DNA from: Agromyces luteolus
GTDB taxonomy: Bacteria > Actinomycetota > Actinomycetes > Actinomycetales > Microbacteriaceae
Assembly (NCBI RefSeq): GCF_009729855.1
Contig: NZ_WODA01000025.1
Span: 186,001 to 250,000, forward strand
Length of the DNA: 64,000 nt
Direction: 5' to 3'
The notes beneath the pieces were generated by a model. The model was not told where the DNA came from and ran no database searches. It saw only the letters and a program-made list of their open reading frames with translations. Below, piece by piece: positions 21,680 through 36,106 of the stretch (the first letter of the stretch is position 1; each line of letters begins with the position of its first letter). Made by a program: the position numbers and the translations under genes.

Positions 21680-23638
21680 TCACGGGAGGTCGGGATCGTC
21701 CATGCGGACGCGCACCACCGGTGGACGGCCCGGGCGTCGACCCGCGACCGGTCGGCGGCGCTCGGTCGCGGCGCGGATCGCCTCGCCCTTCAGCCGCTGG
21801 GCGACCTCGACTCCGGCGGCGTAACCGAAGCGGACGATCGCCCGCTCGAGGCCCTCGTCGGCGGCGGGCGTCGGGCCGAGCACGTCGACGCCGTCGACCC
21901 CGCGCACTCGCTCGAGCGCCGCGGCGAGGCGCTCGTGGGACGACGTCACCGAGGCCATCCGGACCGCGGGCGGGAAGCGCAGCGTGCGACGCGTCTCGAG
22001 CTCCTCGGCCGCCCACGCCGCCTGCCGCCACGTCGCGAGCGCGGTGCCGAGGGCGCCCCCGACCCCGACGAGGAACACGGGCGACCCGGGCGCGGCGAGC
22101 GCGGACGCGTTCGACCACCAGCGCAGGCAGTCCTCGGCGACGCGAAGGGACTCGCGCAGCAGCATCCGCTCGCCGTCGAGCAGCAGGATGGCGCGATACC
22201 CGCCCTCGGCGATGGGCTCCGCCCCGCGCGTCGCCACCACCAGTTGCGGCTCGGCGCCGACGCGCAGGATCGGTCGCTCGCCGTCGGAGACCACGACGCG
22301 CGATCGCGGGAACGCACGACCGAGCTCCTCGGCGGTGCGGCTCGCGCCGACGACCGCCGCACGCAGCTTCGTGCCCTCGCAGACGCCGCAGCGCCACGCC
22401 GTGGCAGCGGTGCCGCAGAGCCCGCACGCGGGTGTGCCGCCGCCGCGCGGCACGACGAGCGCTCCGCCGCACGCCGCGCAACGTGCCGGCTCGCGGCAGC
22501 GGTCGCAGACGAGCATCGGGGTGTGCCCGGGTCTCGCGACCTGGACGAGCACCGGCCCCGCGGTGACGGCCGCCTGCGCCTCTCGCCAGGCCGCCGACGG
22601 GATCCGCGCTCCCCCGCTCTCCGGCGCCGCCTGCTGCTCGGTGAGGACGATCCGCGGGCGGGCGCCCCGCAGCGGCGGCACGTCGTGCACCCAGCCCACC
22701 TCGACCAGTCGCTGCACGTCGACGCTCCGGCTGTGCGCGAGGAACAGCAGTGCCGCCCCCGTCTGCTCCTGGCGGATGAGCGCGGCGTCGCGACTGTGCA
22801 CGCCGGGCGCGAGCGGCTCCGACTGCAACGCGTCGCCGTCGTCGACGACGATGATGACCCCCGGGCGGGCGGCCGGCGCGTACACCGTGGAACGGCTGCC
22901 GATGACGACCCGGGCCGCATCGCCGGTGGCGTCGAGGAACGCGCGGTACCGCGCCGGACCGGTCTGGCGCGCGTCGGTCCGCAGCACCCGGCGCGGGTCG
23001 ACGAACTCGGCGAGGGCGGCCTCGAGCTGCTCCTGGTCCCGGTAGTCGGGCACCGCGACGATCGTCGAGCGGTCGTGCGCGAGGGCGTGCGCGGCGGCCT
23101 GCGCGACCGTGCGCGCCCAGCCGCCGACCCACGCCCCGGACGAGAGCCGGACCGGCCGCGCGTCGGCGGCCAGCGCCATCCGCTCGCCCGCCGCGATGCC
23201 GCGCTCGACGCGCCCCGGGCCGTACCCGTCGATCGCCGTGGGCCGGTCGGGCAGGGGCCCGGGATCGGGCTCGGCCGCGCGCCAGGCCCGCTCGGCGCGG
23301 ACGTACCGGGGTGGGATCGCGATCCGCAGGATGTCGCTCGCGTTGCCCGCCGCCCGATCGGCGGCCGAGCGCGCGAGTCGCCACACGTCGGGCGTGAGCG
23401 CTGGCACGTCGGAGACGACGTCGTCGAGGTCGCTGAGCTCGCCGCGGTACTCGGACCGCTCGGCGAGCTCGACGATCCACCCCTGGGCGATCCGTCCGCC
23501 GGACCGGAGCGGCACGCGCACGCGCACCCCGCGCACCGCGGTGCCGGCGAGCCGCTCGGGCACCCGGTAGTCGAACAGCTGGTCGAGCTGCGGCAGCGGC
23601 GAGTCGACGAGGACCCGGGCCACCGGGAGCCCGGTCAC
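21680..23638 (-). CDS. priA: PriA-like primosomal protein lacking ATPase motifs
   Basis: Homologue of the replication-restart helicase PriA, 652 residues. The N-terminal 3'-DNA-binding domain (LPQLDQLFDYRVPERL) and the zinc-binding cysteines (CDRCREPARCAACGG, then CGLCGTAATAWRCGVC) are kept. The Walker A loop is absent, and the DEEH box of true PriA is replaced by VVDDGDAL. This degenerate form is known in actinobacteria and is annotated there as a probable PriA without helicase activity. A structural role in primosome loading is inferred. The GTG start follows the metK stop by 18 bases. Confidence 0.9.
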   Translation of the reverse strand: MTGLPVARVLVDSPLPQLDQLFDYRVPERLAGTAVRGVRVRVPLRSGGRIAQGWIVELAERSEYRGELSDLDDVVSDVPALTPDVWRLARSAADRAAGNASDILRIAIPPRYVRAERAWRAAEPDPGPLPDRPTAIDGYGPGRVERGIAAGERMALAADARPVRLSSGAWVGGWARTVAQAAAHALAHDRSTIVAVPDYRDQEQLEAALAEFVDPRRVLRTDARQTGPARYRAFLDATGDAARVVIGSRSTVYAPAARPGVIIVVDDGDALQSEPLAPGVHSRDAALIRQEQTGAALLFLAHSRSVDVQRLVEVGWVHDVPPLRGARPRIVLTEQQAAPESGGARIPSAAWREAQAAVTAGPVLVQVARPGHTPMLVCDRCREPARCAACGGALVVPRGGGTPACGLCGTAATAWRCGVCEGTKLRAAVVGASRTAEELGRAFPRSRVVVSDGERPILRVGAEPQLVVATRGAEPIAEGGYRAILLLDGERMLLRESLRVAEDCLRWWSNASALAAPGSPVFLVGVGGALGTALATWRQAAWAAEELETRRTLRFPPAVRMASVTSSHERLAAALERVRGVDGVDVLGPTPAADEGLERAIVRFGYAAGVEVAQRLKGEAIRAATERRRPVAGRRPGRPPVVRVRMDDPDLP

Positions 23639-23656
23639 CTCAGCCCACCGGCCACG

Positions 23657-24850
23657 TCAGAGCCCGGCGGCCGCGCGGAGGTCGTCGACGCGGTCGAGCC
23701 GCTCCCAGGTGAAGTCGGGCAGCTCGCGGCCGAAGTGGCCGTAGGTCGCCGTCTTCGCGTAGATCGGGCGGAGCAGGTCGAGGTCGCGGATGATCGCGGC
23801 CGGGCGCAGGTCGAACACCTCGCGGATCGCCTCGGTGATCCGCTCCTCCGGCAGGTGGCCGGTGCCGAACGTCTCGACGTAGAGCCCGACGGGCGCGGCC
23901 GCGCCGATCGCGTACGCGACCTGCAGTTCGAGCCGGTCGGCGAGGCCGGCCGCGACCGCGTTCTTCGCGACCCACCGCATGGCGTACGCGGCCGAGCGGT
24001 CCACCTTCGACGGGTCCTTGCCGCTGAAGGCACCGCCGCCGTGCCGACTCGCGCCGCCGTAGGTGTCGATGATGATCTTGCGACCGGTGAGCCCCGCGTC
24101 GCCCTGCGGGCCGCCGATCTCGAAGCGGCCGGTGGGGTTGATGAGCACCTTCAGGTCGGGGCGCGCGAGCTCGACGCGGTCGAGCGTGGGCCGGATGACG
24201 AGCTCCTCGACCTCGGCGCGCAGCTGCTCGGTCGACACCTTCGGCGAATGCTGGGTCGACAGCACGACCGTCTCGATGGTCCGCGCGGTCTGCCCCTCGT
24301 AGCCTATGGTCACCTGCGTCTTGCCGTCCGGACGGAGGTAGTCGAGTTCGCCCTGCTTGCGGACCTCGGCGAGACGCTCGGCGAGGCGGTGCGCGATCCA
24401 GATCGGGACGGGCATGAGTTCGGGGGTCTCGCGCACCGCGTACCCGAACATGATGCCCTGGTCGCCCGCGCCCTGGCGATCGAGCTCGTCGAGGCTCGCG
24501 CCCTCGCGCGTCTCGAAGGCGTCGTCGACGCCCTGCGCGATGTCGGGCGACTGCGCGCCGATCGACACCGAGACGCCGCACGAGCGGCCGTCGAACCACA
24601 CGTCGGACGACTCGTACCCGATCGAGGTGATGCGGTCGCGCACGATCGCGGGGATCTCGACGTATCCCGACGTGGACACCTCACCTGCGACATGCACCAG
24701 CCCGGTCGTCACGAGCGTCTCGACCGCGACACGGGCCGCCGGATCGACGGTCAGGAGGGCGTCGAGGATCGCGTCGGAGACCTGGTCGCAGATCTTGTCG
24801 GGGTGCCCCTCGGTGACCGACTCGGAGGTGAACTGGCGCAGTGCGCTCAT
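23657..24850 (-). CDS. metK: S-adenosylmethionine synthetase
   Basis: Makes SAM from methionine and ATP. It has 397 residues. The N terminus [13 protein letters not shown] holds catalytic His16 and Asp18. The signature [12 protein letters not shown] and the phosphate loop [19 protein letters not shown] are intact. The ATG overlaps the coaBC stop by four bases. No SAM riboswitch is seen before it, as expected for an internal operon gene. Confidence 0.97.
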   Translation of the reverse strand: MSALRQFTSESVTEGHPDKICDQVSDAILDALLTVDPAARVAVETLVTTGLVHVAGEVSTSGYVEIPAIVRDRITSIGYESSDVWFDGRSCGVSVSIGAQSPDIAQGVDDAFETREGASLDELDRQGAGDQGIMFGYAVRETPELMPVPIWIAHRLAERLAEVRKQGELDYLRPDGKTQVTIGYEGQTARTIETVVLSTQHSPKVSTEQLRAEVEELVIRPTLDRVELARPDLKVLINPTGRFEIGGPQGDAGLTGRKIIIDTYGGASRHGGGAFSGKDPSKVDRSAAYAMRWVAKNAVAAGLADRLELQVAYAIGAAAPVGLYVETFGTGHLPEERITEAIREVFDLRPAAIIRDLDLLRPIYAKTATYGHFGRELPDFTWERLDRVDDLRAAAGL

Positions 24851-26121
24851 GCGGGGTGGGTGTCCTTCGTGATGGGCTCGGCGCCTGGCGCGACGCGCTC
24901 GGCGATGACATCGAGGATGGCGTGCGCCACCGACATCTTGGGTCCGGATGCCTCGGCCGCGACGGTGTCGTCCGCCGCGATCACGCTCACCGCGTTCTCG
25001 TCGGCGGCGAAACCGTGCGTCCAGCCGACGCGGTTGACGACGAGCAGGTCGGCGCCCTTCGCGCGTCGCTTCGCCCGGCCGAGCTCCAGCAGCCGGGCGG
25101 GATCGGTCTCGGTCTCGGCCGCGAAGCCGACGAGCACCGTGCCGTCGTGCGGTGCGGTGCCGAGGCCGGCGAGGATGTCGGGATTCCGGACCAGCTCGAT
25201 CGACATACGCTCCTGGCCGTCGACCTTCTTGATCTTGGTCTCGCTCACGTCGGCCGGTCGGAAGTCCGCGACCGCCGCGGCCATCACGACCACGTCGGCG
25301 CCCGCTGCGGCGGCGGTCACGGCCTCCTGCAGCTCGAGCGCGGTCGAGACGGGCACCACGCGGCATCCGCCGGGCGAGGCAACCTCGAGGTTCGCGGCGA
25401 TGAGCGTGACCTCGGCCCCGCGCGCCGCGGCCGCCTCGGCGATCGCGACGCCCTGCTTGCCGCTCGAGCGATTGCCGAGGAATCGGACGGGATCGAGCGG
25501 CTCGCGCGTTCCGCCGGCCGTGACGACGACACGGCGACCGGCGAGGTCGGCGACGGATGCCGCGGCCGGCGTCCCCGCGTCGAGCCCGTGCCGCCGTGCG
25601 ACCTCGAGCGCCGCCGCGACGATCGCGTCGGGCTCCTCGAGCCGGCCGGGACCGCTGTCGGTTCCCGTGAGCTGCCCGACGGCGGGGCCGACGATCGTGA
25701 CCCCTCGGTCGCGGAGCGTCGCGATGTTCGCCTGCGTGGCGGGATGCCGCCACATCTCGGTGTGCATCGCGGGCGCGACGACGACCGGCGCCTCGCTGGC
25801 GAGGACCGTGTTGCCGAGCAGGTCGTCGGCGAGGCCCGTCGCCAGCTTCGCGATCGAGTTCGCGGTCGCCGGAGCGATCACGATGAGGTCGGCCGCCTGG
25901 CCGATCGCGACGTGGCGCACCTCGGCGACGCCCTCGAAGAGGTCGACGTGGACCGGGTTGCGCGAGATCGCCTCGAGCGTCGGTCGACCGACGAACCGCA
26001 GCGCCGACTCGGTCGGCACGACGTGAACGTCGTGGCCCGCGAGGACCAGCGAACGCACCACCGACACGGCCTTGTACGCCGCGATGCCGCCGGTGATGCC
26101 GACGACGATGTTCAGCGGCAT
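24847..26121 (-). CDS. coaBC: Bifunctional phosphopantothenoylcysteine synthetase/decarboxylase
   Basis: Two consecutive steps of coenzyme A synthesis. It has 424 residues. The CoaC half (about 1-185) is an FMN-binding flavodoxin-like domain with [26 protein letters not shown] and [11 protein letters not shown]. The CoaB half has [22 protein letters not shown] (CTP-dependent synthetase), [10 protein letters not shown] and the KIKK loop. The ATG at 26121 starts the conserved N terminus; it lies 13 bases after rpoZ and overlaps metK at its end. Confidence 0.96.
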   Translation of the reverse strand: MPLNIVVGITGGIAAYKAVSVVRSLVLAGHDVHVVPTESALRFVGRPTLEAISRNPVHVDLFEGVAEVRHVAIGQAADLIVIAPATANSIAKLATGLADDLLGNTVLASEAPVVVAPAMHTEMWRHPATQANIATLRDRGVTIVGPAVGQLTGTDSGPGRLEEPDAIVAAALEVARRHGLDAGTPAAASVADLAGRRVVVTAGGTREPLDPVRFLGNRSSGKQGVAIAEAAAARGAEVTLIAANLEVASPGGCRVVPVSTALELQEAVTAAAAGADVVVMAAAVADFRPADVSETKIKKVDGQERMSIELVRNPDILAGLGTAPHDGTVLVGFAAETETDPARLLELGRAKRRAKGADLLVVNRVGWTHGFAADENAVSVIAADDTVAAEASGPKMSVAHAILDVIAERVAPGAEPITKDTHPA

Positions 26122-26134
26122 CCGGGCCTGCCGG

Positions 26135-26392
26135 CTACTCGCCGATCGGGCGGAGGCGCAGCTTGTCCTCGTTGACCTCGTGGAGCGCGACCGAGAGGGG
26201 CTTGTCGTCGATCGACGAGTCGACCAGCGGGCCGACGTTGTCGAACAGGCTGCCCTCGTGGAGGTCGGCGTAGTAGTCGTTGATCTGTCGCGCCCGCTTG
26301 GAGGCGAAGATGACCAGCTGGTACTTCGAGTCGACCTTCGACAGCAGGTCGTCGATGGGCGGGTCGATGATGCCGGACAGCTTCTCAGCCAT
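26135..26392 (-). CDS. rpoZ: RNA polymerase omega subunit
   Basis: Small subunit that helps RNA polymerase assembly. It is 85 residues with the conserved [19 protein letters not shown] and the core [21 protein letters not shown] lies eight bases before the ATG. The start codon region overlaps the gmk stop by eight bases. A TAGACT box inside the gmk 3' end could supply an extra promoter. Confidence 0.97.
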   Translation of the reverse strand: MAEKLSGIIDPPIDDLLSKVDSKYQLVIFASKRARQINDYYADLHEGSLFDNVGPLVDSSIDDKPLSVALHEVNEDKLRLRPIGE

Positions 26393-27371
26393 GGAGAGTC
26401 TCCTTCAGGTGGGGCGCACCCCCGGTGCGCGCAAGATCGTGGCGCGAGGCAGGCTGACGCCGGCCCCGGCGAGGCCGCATCAAGTCTACGACCTTTTGCG
26501 CGGCCTCGCGGACCTCGTGGTTGACGACCTGGTGATCGAACTCCTCGACGGCGGCGAGTTCGACCTTCGCGGTCTCGAGTCGGCGCTGCTGCTCGGCGGG
26601 GCTCTCGGTGCCCCGCCCGACGAGGCGCCGCACCAGTTCGTCCCACGTCGGCGGCAGCAGGAACACGAGCGTCGCCTCCGGCATCGCGCGGCGCACCGAA
26701 CGCGCACCCTGGATGTCGATCTCGAGCAGCACGCTGCTGCCCCCGGCGATCGCCTCCTCGACGGGGCGCCGCGGGGTGCCGTACCGGTAGGCGTTGTGCA
26801 CGGTCGCCCACTCGAGCAGTTCGCCGGCCTCGACCATCCGGTCGAACTCGTCGTCGGAGACGAAGAAGTAGTGCTCGCCCTCGACCTCGCCCGGCCGGGG
26901 CGCGCGCGTCGTCGCCGACACGGAGAGCTTGACGTCGGGGTGGTGCTCGCGGATGTAGCCCGCGACCGTGCCCTTGCCGACGGCGGTCGGACCCGCGAGC
27001 ACGACGAGCCGGTCCCCGGTGCCGCCGTGGTCGGCGACCCAGCCCGCGGTGAACTCGCGCAGGCGGCGGCGCTGCAGGCGGCCGAGGCCGCCGAGGCGCT
27101 TGGAGTTCGCGATCTGGAGCTCCTCCATGATCCGCGCGCACTTGGTCTGCCCGATGGCGGGGATGGAGGTGAGGAACTCGGAGACCCGGAGCCGGCCCTC
27201 GACGCCCTCCGGCTCGTCGTAGGCGGCGCGGAGCACGTCGAGCGGGCTCCGGTCGCCCTCGGCGATGTCGTGCTTGACCGCGGCACGCGCGCGCCTGGCG
27301 GCGACCGCGGCGCGCGATGCGGCGACCCGGTCGACCTCCGGCGGGGCGGATGCCACGCTGCGATCAGACAT
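26385..27371 (-). CDS. gmk: Fusion of mIHF-type nucleoid protein and guanylate kinase
   Basis: The 328 residues hold two domains in one frame. Residues about 15-110 match the actinobacterial integration host factor m[42 protein letters not shown] (helix-two turns-helix) and [10 protein letters not shown]. From about 120 follows guanylate kinase, with P-loop GPTAVGKGT at 127-135, [19 protein letters not shown] and LLEIDIQGA. In Mycobacterium mihF and gmk are separate neighbours before rpoZ, so this is a fusion of adjacent genes. Guanylate kinase makes GDP from GMP; mIHF binds DNA. The ATG overlaps pyrF by eight bases. Confidence 0.93.
   Translation of the reverse strand: MSDRSVASAPPEVDRVAASRAAVAARRARAAVKHDIAEGDRSPLDVLRAAYDEPEGVEGRLRVSEFLTSIPAIGQTKCARIMEELQIANSKRLGGLGRLQRRRLREFTAGWVADHGGTGDRLVVLAGPTAVGKGTVAGYIREHHPDVKLSVSATTRAPRPGEVEGEHYFFVSDDEFDRMVEAGELLEWATVHNAYRYGTPRRPVEEAIAGGSSVLLEIDIQGARSVRRAMPEATLVFLLPPTWDELVRRLVGRGTESPAEQQRRLETAKVELAAVEEFDHQVVNHEVREAAQKVVDLMRPRRGRRQPASRHDLARTGGAPHLKETLHG
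26483..26488 (-). promoter_or_regulatory. Candidate internal -10 box before rpoZ
   Basis: TAGACT on the minus strand, about 90 bases before the rpoZ start and within gmk codons GTA-GAC-TTG. GTA and TTG are uncommon in this genome, which hints that the hexamer is kept for a reason. No -35 was identified. Confidence 0.3.
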
Positions 27372-28235
27372 CGAGCGCCCCCACCTCGTCGGCGCGGCGC
27401 GCGATCGCGTCGGCGATGCCGTCGGGGCCGGCGGCGAGGAGGCCGCGGCTGTCGGTCAGGATCGCACCGGGCGCCAGCGCGCCCAGTCGCGCGGGGACGT
27501 CGCGCAGCTCGCCGCCCTGGAAGCCGATCCCGGGCACGAGCACGGGCACACGGGGCCGCGCGTCGCTCGAGACGTCGATGCCGAACTCCTCGGGCAGGAT
27601 CGTGGCGCCGAGGACGACGCCGATCGAGCCGAACGGCCGTTCGTCTGCACCCTCGCGGCTCCGGTTCCACGCGTCCACACCCGACACGATCGCACCAGCC
27701 ACCGACGAGCCCTCGCGGCTCGAGCCCTGCAGCACGGCCTGCTGGATCGCCGCCGCCTCGGGGTTCGAGGTCGCCGCCACGACGAACAGGCCGGCCTGCG
27801 CGGCCTCCGCCTGGCGCATCACGCCCTCGATCGAGCCGAGGCCCTGGTACGCGTAGATCGTCATGGCGTCGGCTCGCAGCGACGAACCCGGCGAGAGCCA
27901 GGCCTCGCCGTACGCCTCGACGGTCGAGCCGATGTCGCCGCGCTTGACGTCGGCGATGACGAGGAGGCCCGCGTCGCGGGCGAGGGCGAGCACGCGCTCC
28001 AGGGCGGCATAGCCCGCCGAGCCGTGGCGCTCGAAGAACGACACCTGAGGCTTCACGATGCCGACGCGGCCGGCCGCGGCATCCACCACCCGGAGGCCGA
28101 ACTCGCGGACGCCGGCGCCCGAGTCGGGCAGGCCCCACTCGTCGAGGAGCCACGCGTGCGGGTCGATGCCCACGCAGAGGCGCCCGCGCGTGGCGAACGC
28201 CGCGTCGAGGCGCTCGCCGAACGAGGCGACGACGC

Positions 28236-28239
<4 letters not shown>
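27364..28239 (-). CDS. pyrF: Orotidine 5'-phosphate decarboxylase (long actinobacterial type)
   Basis: Last step of UMP synthesis. It has 291 residues, the longer subfamily. The catalytic block is [17 protein letters not shown] with the Lys-Asp pair, and [29 protein letters not shown] and [10 protein letters not shown] are conserved. The GTG start overlaps the carB stop by three bases, at the end of the pyrimidine operon, and the stop overlaps the mIHF-gmk start. Confidence 0.95.
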
Positions 28240-31528
<3,289 letters not shown>

Positions 31529-31529
<1 letters not shown>

Positions 31530-32716
31530 CAGCGGGTGGTCTCCTTGCTCGCGATGACCATGTCGCGGAAGCGGTCGAACAGGTAGTTGGCGTCGTGCGG
31601 GCCGGCCGCCGACTCGGGGTGGTACTGCACCGAGAACGCGGGGATGTCGAGGCAGTTCAGGCCCTCGACGACGTCGTCGTTGAGGTCGACGTGGCTGACC
31701 TCGACCCGGCCGAAGCCCTGGCTGGACTCGCTGATCGCGTCGGTCGGCGCCGCGACGGCGAAGCCGTGGTTGTGCGCGGTGATCTCGACGCGACCGGTCG
31801 CGCGGTCGAGCACGGGCTGGTTGATGCCGCGGTGCCCGAAGGGCAGCTTGTAGGTGTCGAAGCCGAGGGCGCGACCCAGGAGCTGGTTGCCGAAGCAGAT
31901 GCCGAAGTACGGCAGGCCGGCGCGCAGCGCTGAGCGGAGGAGCTCGACGTGGCGCTCGGAGGCGCTCGGATCGCCGGGCCCGTTGGAGAAGAACAGCGCG
32001 TCGGGCTCGAGTGCGAGCACGTCCTCGGCCGTCGCGGTCTGCGGGAGCACGTGCACGTCGAAGCCGCGCTCGGCGAGGTAGTTCAGCGTCGACGTCTTCA
32101 CGCCGAGGTCGAGCACGGCCACCGAACCCACGCGCTCACTCGTCGCGGGCAGCGTGTACCGCTCGCTCGTCGAGACCGCACCGGAGAGGTTGCGGCCGGC
32201 CATCTGCTCGCCCGACTGGACGAGGTCGAGCTGCTCGCCGTGCGAGAGGTACGCCTCCTCGCCGGAGAACACGCCCGCGCGCATCGCGCCGAGCGAGCGG
32301 ATGTGCCGCGTCACCGCCCGCGTGTCGATGCCGCTGATGCCAACGATCCCAGCCGAGGCGAGGTCGTCGTCGAGGCTCCGCTGCGAGCGGAAGTTCGACA
32401 CGACCCGCGAGGGGTCGCGCACCACGAAGCCCGCGACCCAGATGCGCGCGGACTCCATGTCCTCGTCGTTCATGCCCGTGTTGCCGATGTGCGGCGCGGT
32501 CATGAGCACGATCTGCCCGGCGTACGACGGGTCGGTCAGCGTCTCCTGGTAGCCGGTCATGCCGGTCGCGAACACGGCCTCGCCGAGCGTGCGTCCGCGG
32601 GCGCCGTAGGCGCGCCCCTCGTAGCGGGTGCCGTCCTCGAGCACGAGCACGGCTCGGGTGAGGTCGATCGGGGCGGCGGGCGCCTGCTCGTCGACGGTGG
32701 TCGGGGTCTCAGCCAT
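31529..32716 (-). CDS. carA: Carbamoyl-phosphate synthase small chain
   Basis: Glutamine amidotransferase subunit that feeds ammonia to CarB. It has 395 residues. The N-terminal CPSase domain ([18 protein letters not shown]) is followed by a class I glutaminase with the nucleophile Cys in [16 protein letters not shown] and the His/Glu pair in [12 protein letters not shown]. The start overlaps the PH-like protein gene by eight bases; carB follows with a one-base overlap. Confidence 0.97.
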
Positions 32717-33272
32717 CCGAGGCCTCGCTCTCTTCTGCGTCCGGCCGCGGCGCCTCGGGCGCTGCGGCGATCTCGTTCACGGCTGCCACGAACCGGGCTG
32801 AGTCGCCCGGGTACCGGCACCGGAGGTAGCTGTCGACCCGCGTGGGAACCTCGGGCTCCGAACGGTCGTCGACGATCCAGGTGAGGGCCACGAGGCCCTC
32901 GGGCTCGACCCCGCGATCGATCGCGTAGGTCGCCGTCCCGGCGGCCGCGATGCGGTCGGCCGGGATGAAGCTCGGGAGTTCCCCGGCGATGCGCAGGAGC
33001 ACGCCCGTGCGGTGCACCTCGACGCGCGCCGATCCGCGGAACGCGAGGCCCTCGACGGCGAGACGCTCGAGCGGGTCGCCCTCGGGGGTCGTCGCCACGT
33101 AGAGCGCCTCGAGCTCGAGGATCGTCGAACCGGGGTCGTTGGGCGGCCCGTAGGCCGCGAGCGTCTCGTCGCGAACCGTGCGGCGACGCCATGACCGCAG
33201 CATGAGCCACGCGGCGACGGCGACGATCGCGACGGCGACGAGTGCGCCGATCCAGCGGCTATCCACGCGCAC
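32709..33272 (-). CDS. Membrane-anchored PH-like protein of the pyrimidine operon
   Basis: A 187-residue protein of unknown function. One hydrophobic helix spans about 7-25 ([19 protein letters not shown]), followed by Arg-rich residues and a predicted beta-rich PH-like cytoplasmic domain. The tail is acidic. Mycobacterium has a protein of this kind at the same place, between pyrC and carA, so the position is conserved. The GTG at 33272 overlaps pyrC by 14 bases; a GTG at 33266 is the alternative. A link to membrane recruitment of pyrimidine enzymes is only a guess. Confidence 0.8.
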   Translation of the reverse strand: MRVDSRWIGALVAVAIVAVAAWLMLRSWRRRTVRDETLAAYGPPNDPGSTILELEALYVATTPEGDPLERLAVEGLAFRGSARVEVHRTGVLLRIAGELPSFIPADRIAAAGTATYAIDRGVEPEGLVALTWIVDDRSEPEVPTRVDSYLRCRYPGDSARFVAAVNEIAAAPEAPRPDAEESEASDG

Positions 33273-34605
33273 CGCCGTCGGTGAGGCGGGCGGATGCCTC
33301 GGCGACCTCGTCGGCCGGACGGACCGCGCCGTCGAGCAGCGTGGGCACTCCGCGGTGGAACGTCGCGACGACGCGGCCGGGGAGCCTGCGCCCGAGGTAG
33401 GGCGAGTTGACGCTCCGCCCGGCGAGCCGGTCGGTGCCGAACTCGGACGACGCGGCCGGGTCGACGAGGGTCAGCTCGGCGGCGGAGCCGACCGCGATCG
33501 GCTCGCCGTGACCGGCCAGGCGGCCGATGCGCGCCGGGGTCTCGGACAGCACGCGCGCGACATCCGCCCAGCCCATGAGCCCTGAGTCGACCATGGCCTG
33601 CTGCACGACCGACAGCGCCGACTCGAGGCCGACCATGCCGTTCGCGGCGGCGTCCCACTCGGACTCCTTCGCCTCGACGGGGTGCGGGGCGTGGTCGGTC
33701 GCGACGATGTCGATCGTGCCGTCGGCGAGCGCGGCGCGCAGCGCCTCGACGTCCTCCTGGCGGCGCAGCGGCGGGTTGACCTTGTACCGCGGGTCGTAGC
33801 CCGCGACCAGGTCCTCCGTCAGCAGCAGGTGGTGGGGCGTGACCTCGGCGGTCACGTCGATGCCGCGGGCCTTCGCCCAGCGGATGACCTCCACCGACCC
33901 GGCCGTGGAGACGTGGCACACGTGCAGGCGCGAGCCGACGTGCTCCGCGAGGAGCACGTCGCGGGCGATGATCGATTCCTCGGCGACGGCGGGCCAGCCG
34001 GCGAGGCCGAGCTCGCCGGAGAGCGCGCCCTCGTTCATCTGGGCGCCCTGCGTGAGGCGCGGCTCCTGCGCGTGCTGCGCGATGACGCCGTCGAACGCCT
34101 TCACGTACTCGAGCGCGCGGCGCATGAGCAGCGGGTCGAAGACGCAGAAGCCGTCGTCGCTGAAGACCCGCACGCGAGCGCGCGAGGCGGCCATCGCGCC
34201 GAGCTCGGCGAGCCGCTCGCCCTTCAACCCGACCGTGACGGCGCCGATCGGCTGCACGGTCGCGTAGCCCGCCGCCTCGCCGAGCGAGAGCTCCTGCTCG
34301 ACCACCCCTGCGGTGTCGGCGACGGGGAAGGTGTTGGCCATCGCGAACACAGCGGTGAAGCCGCCGGCGGCGGCCGCCTGCGTGCCCGTCAGCACGGTCT
34401 CGCTCTGCTCGTAGCCCGGCTCGCGGAGGTGCGTGTGCAGGTCGACGAGGCCGGGCAGGGCGACGAGCCCGTCGGCGTCGACGACCGTCGCGCCCGCGGC
34501 ATCCGCCACCGTGCCGACCTCGGCGATGCGCCCGCCGTCGAGCAGGATGTCGGCGCGCTCGCCCGTCGGCAGGGTCGCGCCGCGGACCAGGAACGACTCG
34601 CTCAT
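33259..34605 (-). CDS. pyrC: Dihydroorotase
   Basis: Zinc amidohydrolase that closes dihydroorotate from carbamoyl aspartate. It has 448 residues, class I. His57 and His59 in [10 protein letters not shown] are metal ligands, with further ligands in [10 protein letters not shown] and [11 protein letters not shown]. The ATG is preceded by GGGGGAGG at five bases and overlaps the pyrB stop by four bases. Confidence 0.96.
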   Translation of the reverse strand: MSESFLVRGATLPTGERADILLDGGRIAEVGTVADAAGATVVDADGLVALPGLVDLHTHLREPGYEQSETVLTGTQAAAAGGFTAVFAMANTFPVADTAGVVEQELSLGEAAGYATVQPIGAVTVGLKGERLAELGAMAASRARVRVFSDDGFCVFDPLLMRRALEYVKAFDGVIAQHAQEPRLTQGAQMNEGALSGELGLAGWPAVAEESIIARDVLLAEHVGSRLHVCHVSTAGSVEVIRWAKARGIDVTAEVTPHHLLLTEDLVAGYDPRYKVNPPLRRQEDVEALRAALADGTIDIVATDHAPHPVEAKESEWDAAANGMVGLESALSVVQQAMVDSGLMGWADVARVLSETPARIGRLAGHGEPIAVGSAAELTLVDPAASSEFGTDRLAGRSVNSPYLGRRLPGRVVATFHRGVPTLLDGAVRPADEVAEASARLTDGGARG

Positions 34606-35555
34606 CGGGCCTCCCCCCGTTCGCCGGACAGCAACAGGTAGAGGGCGGCCATTCTCACTGATACTCCGTTCGCGACCTGCTCGCGCACCGTCGACTGCGT
34701 GGAGTCGGCGGCGCGGGCGGCGATCTCGAGCCCGCGGTTCATGGGGCCCGGATGCATGACCATCGTAGTCTCGGGAAGCTGGGCGAACCGGTGGTCGTCG
34801 AGCCCCCAGGTGCGCGCGTATTCGCGGCTGTTCGGGAAGAACGCGCCGTGCATGCGCTCCGCCTGGATGCGGAGCATCATGACGACGTCGGGCCCGTCGG
34901 CGAGCGCCCGGTCGAGGTCGTACTCGATCGTCGCGGGCCAGCCGGACACGTCGACCGGCACGAGCGTCGGCGGGGCCACGAGCGTGACGTCGGCTCCGAG
35001 CGTCTCGAGGAGCCACACGTTCGAGCGCGCGACGCGCGAGTGCAGGATGTCGCCCACCACCACGACGCGGACGCCGTCGAGGTCGCGACCCCGCGAGGCG
35101 TCCCCGTGGAGCCGGCGTCGCATCGTGAAGGCGTCGAGCAGGGCCTGCGTGGGGTGCTCGTGCGTGCCGTCGCCGGCGTTGACGACGCCCGCGTCGATCC
35201 ATCCGCTCGTCGCCAGCGTGAACGGCGCGCCCGATGACGGATGCCGGATCACGACGCCGTCGGCGCCCATGGCCTGCAGCGTCTGCGCGGTGTCCTTCAG
35301 CGACTCGCCCTTGGAGACGCTCGACCCCTTCGCGCTGAAGTTGATGACGTCGGCCGAGAGCCGCTTCGCGGCGGCCTCGAACGAGATGCGCGTGCGCGTG
35401 GAGTCCTCGAAGAAGAGGTTCACGACGGTGCGGCCGCGGAGCGTCGGCAGCTTCTTGACCTCGCGCTCCTGGACGGCGGCCATGTCCTCGGCCACGTCGA
35501 GCAGCGCGATGGCCTCGTCGCGCGAGAGGTCGCGCGTGCTGAGCAGGTGCCTCAC
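34602..35555 (-). CDS. pyrB: Aspartate carbamoyltransferase, catalytic chain
   Basis: Committed step of pyrimidine synthesis: carbamoyl phosphate plus aspartate. It has 317 residues. STRTR at 52-56 binds carbamoyl phosphate, [10 protein letters not shown] and the aspartate domain (HPGPMNRG) are intact. There is no pyrI regulatory chain nearby, so control is by PyrR and not by allosteric CTP. It overlaps pyrR and pyrC by four bases each. Confidence 0.97.
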   Translation of the reverse strand: MRHLLSTRDLSRDEAIALLDVAEDMAAVQEREVKKLPTLRGRTVVNLFFEDSTRTRISFEAAAKRLSADVINFSAKGSSVSKGESLKDTAQTLQAMGADGVVIRHPSSGAPFTLATSGWIDAGVVNAGDGTHEHPTQALLDAFTMRRRLHGDASRGRDLDGVRVVVVGDILHSRVARSNVWLLETLGADVTLVAPPTLVPVDVSGWPATIEYDLDRALADGPDVVMMLRIQAERMHGAFFPNSREYARTWGLDDHRFAQLPETTMVMHPGPMNRGLEIAARAADSTQSTVREQVANGVSVRMAALYLLLSGERGEAR

Positions 35556-36085
35556 TCGTCGCCCCCCTCGATCGTGACGGCGTCCTCGCCGTCGACCTCG
35601 GCGAGCCGCACGTTGATGCGTTCGCGGGTCGAACTCGGCAGGTTCTTGCCCACGTAGTCAGCCCGGATCGGGAACTCGCGGTGGCCGCGGTCGACGAGCA
35701 CCGCGAGGCGCACGGCACGGGCGCGGCCGAGGTCGGCGAGCGCGTCGAGGGCGGCACGGATGGTTCGGCCCGAGTAGAGCACGTCGTCGACGAGCACCAC
35801 CACGCGGCCGTCGATGCCGTCGCCCGGCACCTCGGTGGGATGGGTGGCACGGATCGGGTTGCGGCCGAGGTCGTCGCGGTACATCGTCACGTCGAGCGCG
35901 CCCGCCGGCACGTCGACGCCGGCGATCCGGGACACGATCCGGGCGAGTCGCTCGGCGAGCGCCACGCCGCGCGTGGGGATGCCGAGGAGGACGAGATCGT
36001 CGGCGCCGCGATTGGCTTCGAGGATCTCGTGGGCGATGCGGGTCAGCGCCCGCTCGAGGTCTGCCTGCTGGAGCACGGTGCGCAC
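35552..36085 (-). CDS. pyrR: Pyrimidine operon regulator / uracil phosphoribosyltransferase
   Basis: RNA-binding regulator of the pyr genes that also has uracil phosphoribosyltransferase activity. It has 177 residues. The PRPP motif is [14 protein letters not shown]. The GTG at 36085 has GAAGGGAG upstream, a rather long 11 bases away, and next to it lies a match to the PyrR RNA target at 36107-36120. In Mycobacterium PyrR represses translation of its own mRNA through such a site; the same is inferred here. First gene of the pyr operon. Confidence 0.96.
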   Translation of the reverse strand: MRTVLQQADLERALTRIAHEILEANRGADDLVLLGIPTRGVALAERLARIVSRIAGVDVPAGALDVTMYRDDLGRNPIRATHPTEVPGDGIDGRVVVLVDDVLYSGRTIRAALDALADLGRARAVRLAVLVDRGHREFPIRADYVGKNLPSSTRERINVRLAEVDGEDAVTIEGGDE

Positions 36086-36106
36086 AGCGGTGCGGACTCC
36101 CTTCTC

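Noticed and set aside
24847-24900. SAM riboswitch before metK
   Set aside because: metK starts inside the coaBC stop and has no leader that could hold one.
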